Shown: positions 4,907-8,179 of the stretch, in pieces
Layout of the letters: the number at the start of each line of letters is the position of its first letter
Position numbering within the stretch: position 1 is the stretch's first letter
NCBI GenBank assembly: GCA_029267455.1
Contig: JAJUIX010000050.1
Location: 1 to 8,179, forward strand
DNA length: 8,179 nt
Direction of reading: 5' to 3'
Source of the DNA: Enteractinococcus sp.
Lineage (GTDB): Bacteria > Actinomycetota > Actinomycetes > Actinomycetales > Micrococcaceae
Position numbers and translations under genes: made by a program
Notes under the pieces: model-generated
Told to the model about the DNA's origin: nothing
Databases searched by the model: none
The model's input: the letters and a program-made list of their open reading frames with translations, nothing else

Positions 4907-7654
4907 TCAGTGCGTTAACAACGCACGGCGTGCTGAGTCGGTACGAACAGCAGCGTTAGCAATATATACTTCTGCTTTCAACACGGTCGTCGCTCCCGGT
5001 GCAGCAAGCAACGGGTTGAACCGTAGTCGGGCGACTTGCGGTAGATCATCTTTGAGTTGTGACACTCTGGCCAGCAGATCCTTCACACCATCAACGTCTA
5101 CCGCTGGTATGTCACCGTAACCAAAGAGTTTAGCTGATGCGCGTGGAGTGCGAATGAGACGGTCGAGATCTTGATCCGATAGTGGCGGCACGACATGTAC
5201 CCAGTCGTTCAATAATTCAACGGCATCACCCGAAATACCGAATGAAATAACTGGACCCACCAAGGGATCTTCCACAGCTGCGACAATACACCCCTGGCCT
5301 GTGGGGGCCATGGCCTGGACTTCAATCGAGGGCGAACCATATGGAGCCAGAACTTCACGCATTGATTCAATATTGGCTCGAAGACTTTCAGGGGTCTCAA
5401 TGTTGAGACGGACGCCACCAAGATCCAGGCGATGACGCAGAACAGTGTTGTCAGCCTTGAGTGCTACAGGATATCCGAATTCCTCGGCATACTCGAGAGC
5501 TTCGTCGATGGTCTGAAAGCGCCGCGACGGCAGTACTTCGATACCGTAACAACCTAATAATTCATCGGTTTGGTCACGAGTGAGTTTGACCAGTTCGGTG
5601 CCAGAAGCATTTTCTGTCCACCGCTCCACCAGCTCTTCAGCCCTATACCGATCGATATCGTCGTATTCAAGCGGAATGCCCTGCTCTGCATCTCGCCAGC
5701 TACGGTATTGGACCAGTTCGGACAGCACCGCAACGGCTTGCTCGGCCGATGCGAAAATCGGTAGACCCATTTGTTGCGGTTCAACGGTTGCTTGATCTCC
5801 GTTGCTTTCCGTCTCCCGTAGCTGGTCTCCCCCGACAACCGCGGTGTGAGTAAAACTGGATTCTAAAACGGCGGTGAAGGAAGCCACCACGGTGACCGTA
5901 CTATCAACGGCCACCTGGCGTATGGCCTGTGCAAGACGAGTCGCGTCACCCTCGGCCTGCTGCATCCCGGGCTGGACCAATACAATAATGGCATCAGTTT
6001 GACCAGCGTCTATTGCAGTCTGAATCGCATGGGTGACTGTCTCAATGGCTTCATCCACAGAGTGCTCGGCATCCAACATGGCAATATCTTGTACTTCGAC
6101 CACTTCAAGGCCAGCGGTGCGGGCGTTTTCGACCGTCAGTCGGTTCAATGCCGGGGCGTTCCCCACGACGGTCAGGCGGGGGCCTGCAGGCACGGGCTGA
6201 CAGGCAAGAACCTGCAAGATATCCAACAACTCGGTATAGCTGTCTGTCTCAATGGCTCCAGCCTGGCGCAACATAGAAGGTACTGTCCCGTGTGGAGCTT
6301 CGGTAGTTCGAGTTGAATGACCCGGTGGAATGCGCCGCCCCATACCGTGGGACCGAGACACCACCACGGGCTTCTTTCGAGCCAGCCGGCGCACAATACG
6401 TGAGAATTTGCGTGGGTTGCCGAATGATTCCAGATATAGTCCCACCGCACTGGTATTGGCGTCGTCTTCCAAATACTGCATCGCATCATTACCGGAGACA
6501 TCCGCACGGTTGCCCGCATTGATCAGCGAAGAGATCCCGATCCCCCGCTGCTGGGCTGCCGTAAACAACATTGCACCGATGGGTGCCGATTGCGAGAACA
6601 GACCAATCGACCCGCGCTGGGGCAACGTGGGTGAAACCGACGCGTTGAGGCTGATAGCGGGGTCGGTATTCATGATGCCAGCCGAAGCCGGACCGATGAC
6701 TCGCATCCCGTGGCTGCGCGCGGTACGCACCAGACGTCGCTGATCAGCAAGCCCTTCTTCGCCGTCAAACCCGTCGGTCACAATGAGTAGGCCTTTGACC
6801 CCGTGGTTCGCACAATCGTCTACCACTGTGGGGAGCTGATCATAGGGCACCGCAATCACGGCCAAATCGATGTCTTGGGGCACCTCGGCTAATGATGCCC
6901 GTGAAATCATCCCGGCGATTTCCAGGGCCTCTTTATTGATGCCGTATACGGGACCGGTATAGCCCCCTTCGATAATGTTCTCTATCAGGGCGTGCCCGAT
7001 AGAGCCCCACTGCCGGGAGGCGCCGATGACTGCGATAGATTCCGGCCGCAGGAGTTCCGCCACGGACTGCGCTTCGGCACGATGCTCGCGCGATTCCATT
7101 ACGGCGCGCACGCGTGCGGTGGGGTCAATCGGGAATTCCACGACGACAACGCCGTCTTCAAACGAGCGCGTTGTTTCAAAACCGGCTGCTTGGAACACTT
7201 TGAGCATTCTGCGGTTTTCCGGTAGTACCTCGGCTGTGAAGGTGCGGATACCATTTTCGCGGGCCGCTGCCGCGAGATGTTCCATGAGGATAGACCCCAG
7301 ACCACGACCATGGTGAACGTCGGCGATGTTGAAGGCTACCTCGGCTTCGGTCGAATCATTGAGCCGATCGTAACGGCCGATCCCCATCAGCTCGTCGCCC
7401 AAAAGAATCACAAAGGCGACGCGGTCCACGTAATCTACTACGGTGAAACGCTCGAGCTCTTTGGCTGACAGCTGGGACTTATACGTAAAGTACCGAAAGT
7501 AGATAGAATCCGAAGACTGCCCCTCATGCAATTTTTGTAATGCCTCGGCGTCGTCTGGAGAGACCGGACGAAGTCGTGCCGTTGCACCGTCGCGCAGCAG
7601 CACATCGGCTTCCCAGTGAGCCGGATAGGGGCGTTTGGTTTTCTGTTCAGCCAT
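4907..7654 (-). CDS. Pat-like fusion: N-terminal GNAT acetyltransferase plus NDP-forming acyl-CoA synthetase-like domains
   Basis: Probable protein lysine acetyltransferase of the bifunctional 'acetate-CoA ligase/GNAT' family; Pat enzymes acetylate and switch off acyl-CoA synthetases. Residues are numbered from a GTG at 7672. GNAT domain about 22-182, with acetyl-CoA loop HHGRGLGSILMEHL (120-133) and acidic STEAEVAF (107-114). Rossmann CoA-binding domain about 207-340, with SIAVIGASR (212-220). Ligase-CoA domains about 350-610, with GSIGLFSQS (354-362). ATP-grasp-like domain about 698-905. GNAT comes first, opposite to Salmonella Pat. The phosphohistidine motif SHTG is not recognisable; the nearest match is GHST (451-454). 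The ATP-grasp ELDxNP motif reads ARLRFNP (881-887), so synthetase activity is doubtful. I prefer the ATG at 7654 (MAEQKTKRPYPAHW) over the GTG, because the GTG has no SD and TACGAT lies exactly at -12 to -7 from the ATG. It heads the operon with DUF5998 and the phosphatase. Confidence 0.88.
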   Translation of the reverse strand: MAEQKTKRPYPAHWEADVLLRDGATARLRPVSPDDAEALQKLHEGQSSDSIYFRYFTYKSQLSAKELERFTVVDYVDRVAFVILLGDELMGIGRYDRLNDSTEAEVAFNIADVHHGRGLGSILMEHLAAAARENGIRTFTAEVLPENRRMLKVFQAAGFETTRSFEDGVVVVEFPIDPTARVRAVMESREHRAEAQSVAELLRPESIAVIGASRQWGSIGHALIENIIEGGYTGPVYGINKEALEIAGMISRASLAEVPQDIDLAVIAVPYDQLPTVVDDCANHGVKGLLIVTDGFDGEEGLADQRRLVRTARSHGMRVIGPASAGIMNTDPAISLNASVSPTLPQRGSIGLFSQSAPIGAMLFTAAQQRGIGISSLINAGNRADVSGNDAMQYLEDDANTSAVGLYLESFGNPRKFSRIVRRLARKKPVVVSRSHGMGRRIPPGHSTRTTEAPHGTVPSMLRQAGAIETDSYTELLDILQVLACQPVPAGPRLTVVGNAPALNRLTVENARTAGLEVVEVQDIAMLDAEHSVDEAIETVTHAIQTAIDAGQTDAIIVLVQPGMQQAEGDATRLAQAIRQVAVDSTVTVVASFTAVLESSFTHTAVVGGDQLRETESNGDQATVEPQQMGLPIFASAEQAVAVLSELVQYRSWRDAEQGIPLEYDDIDRYRAEELVERWTENASGTELVKLTRDQTDELLGCYGIEVLPSRRFQTIDEALEYAEEFGYPVALKADNTVLRHRLDLGGVRLNIETPESLRANIESMREVLAPYGSPSIEVQAMAPTGQGCIVAAVEDPLVGPVISFGISGDAVELLNDWVHVVPPLSDQDLDRLIRTPRASAKLFGYGDIPAVDVDGVKDLLARVSQLKDDLPQVARLRFNPLLAAPGATTVLKAEVYIANAAVRTDSARRALLTH

Positions 7655-7659
7655 ATAAT
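7654..7659 (+). promoter_or_regulatory. Possible -10 box of parC
   Basis: TATAAT on the plus strand is a perfect -10 hexamer 50 nt before the parC ATG, and would give a leader of about 44 nt that contains the SD. No acceptable -35 box is visible 16-18 bp upstream. The A/T-rich stretch is shared with the opposite-strand -10 region of the Pat-like gene, so the match may be incidental. Confidence 0.3.
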
Positions 7660-7660
7660 T

Positions 7661-7688
7661 ATCGTAAGCCACAAACAGGCTGTGGTAA
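7661..7688 (-). promoter_or_regulatory. Putative leaderless promoter of the Pat-like operon
   Basis: On the minus strand, TTACCA (7683-7688) and TACGAT (7661-7666) are separated by 16 bp. The -10 hexamer ends 6 nt before the ATG at 7654, so transcription would begin at or within a base of the start codon. Leaderless mRNAs with this spacing are common in actinobacteria. No Shine-Dalgarno is present at either candidate start. The -35 match is only four of six. Confidence 0.5.
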
Positions 7689-7692
7689 CCAC
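7669..7692. repeat. Overlapping inverted repeats in the Pat-like/parC divergent region
   Basis: CCACA (7669-7673) and TGTGG (7681-7685) form a 5-bp inverted repeat with a 7-nt spacer. The second half-site also belongs to the near-perfect palindrome GTGGTAACCAC (7682-7692). The sites overlap the spacer and -35 of the proposed minus-strand promoter and could be an operator for a dimeric regulator. Arms this short also arise by chance. Confidence 0.3.
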
Positions 7693-7709
7693 GTGACAGG
7701 AAAGGTCAG

Positions 7710-8179
7710 ATGTCAAAACGTTCAAAATCTCGGTCTTCGCAGAATGCAAGTACGGCCGTCGTACCCCTCGAAGATCAGAACATTATCGACATTGATGTTG
7801 CATCCGAAATGGAGCACTCCTTTTTGGAGTACGCCTACTCGGTGATCTATTCCCGTGCGCTACCAGATGCCCGCGATGGACTGAAACCGGTGCAGCGCCG
7901 CATCCTGTACATGATGGACCAAATGGGCCTGACCCCGGATAAAGGGCATGTGAAGTCCGCTCGGGTGGTCGGTGAAGTCATGGGGAAACTCCACCCACAC
8001 GGGGATTCTGCCATTTACGATGCGATGGTACGGCTCGCACAGGACTTTAACCTCCGTCTGCCACTGGTAGATGGTCACGGCAACTTTGGTTCCGTCGATG
8101 ACGGGCCTGCTGCCGCCCGGTATACAGAAGCTCGTATGACGCCTGCAGCGGTAGCTATGACCGCTAACCTCAATGAAGA
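7710..8179 (+). CDS. parC: DNA topoisomerase IV subunit A (ParC), N-terminal part; runs off the right edge
   Basis: Type IIA topoisomerase subunit that breaks and rejoins DNA to decatenate daughter chromosomes, working with ParE. The 156 visible codons begin at the ATG at 7710, with AGGAAAGG (7698-7705) as SD 4 nt upstream. After a basic, poorly conserved N-terminus, family sequence starts at [20 protein letters not shown] (37-56) and [14 protein letters not shown] (56-69). The DNA gate follows: [20 protein letters not shown] (86-105), then [20 protein letters not shown] (121-140), in which Tyr138 is the catalytic tyrosine that links to DNA. The equivalents of E. coli GyrA Ser83 and Asp87 are Ser100 and Asp104, the quinolone-susceptible forms. 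ParC is preferred over GyrA because the sequence and the Pat-like neighbour match my recollection of actinobacterial ParC loci. GyrA remains possible without gyrB/parE context. The gene diverges from the Pat-like operon. Confidence 0.9.
   Translation, partial: MSKRSKSRSSQNASTAVVPLEDQNIIDIDVASEMEHSFLEYAYSVIYSRALPDARDGLKPVQRRILYMMDQMGLTPDKGHVKSARVVGEVMGKLHPHGDSAIYDAMVRLAQDFNLRLPLVDGHGNFGSVDDGPAAARYTEARMTPAAVAMTANLNE

Noticed and set aside
7993..8040. Quinolone-resistance mutation in parC
   Set aside because: The positions equivalent to GyrA Ser83 and Asp87 are Ser and Asp, the susceptible forms.

Overview
The window looks like a core chromosomal segment of an actinobacterium, most likely order Micrococcales and probably Micrococcaceae-like with moderate GC. 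The evidence is the gene content: sepH and the DUF3093, DUF4193 and DUF5998 families are essentially actinobacterial. They sit beside an actinobacterial dUTPase, a GNAT-first Pat-like protein and a topoisomerase IV A subunit. The genus is a guess. I see no transposase, integrase, tRNA, rRNA, CRISPR array or phage gene, and I do not see a new defence or mobile system. The coding content is conserved housekeeping, and the less explained parts are non-coding.

Layout from left to right: (1) dut on the minus strand, cut by the left edge; (2) a 111-bp divergent promoter region; (3) a DUF3093 membrane protein on plus; (4) a perfect 10-bp-arm hairpin that can terminate both this gene and the convergent DUF4193 zinc-ribbon gene on minus; (5) a 299-bp gene-free divergent region between DUF4193 and sepH with three consecutive inverted repeats and a nine-codon micro-ORF; (6) sepH on plus; (7) an alkaline-phosphatase-superfamily gene on minus, converging on sepH with only 18 bp between stops; (8) a DUF5998 gene and (9) a large Pat-like gene, both minus and upstream of the phosphatase; (10) a 55-bp divergent control region; (11) the start of parC on plus, cut by the right edge.

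Transcription units: Pat-like, DUF5998 and the phosphatase form one minus-strand operon, with a 26-bp gap and then a 4-bp ATGA overlap. dut, DUF3093, DUF4193, sepH and parC each appear to be controlled separately.

Processes represented: dUTP removal (Dut), FtsZ-dependent division (SepH), chromosome decatenation (ParC) and probably lysine acetylation (Pat-like). The roles of DUF3093, DUF4193, DUF5998 and the phosphatase cannot be fixed from sequence. Points worth following are the structured region before sepH, the apparently leaderless start of the Pat-like gene, degenerate residues in its acyl-CoA synthetase half, and its coupling to DUF5998 and the phosphatase.
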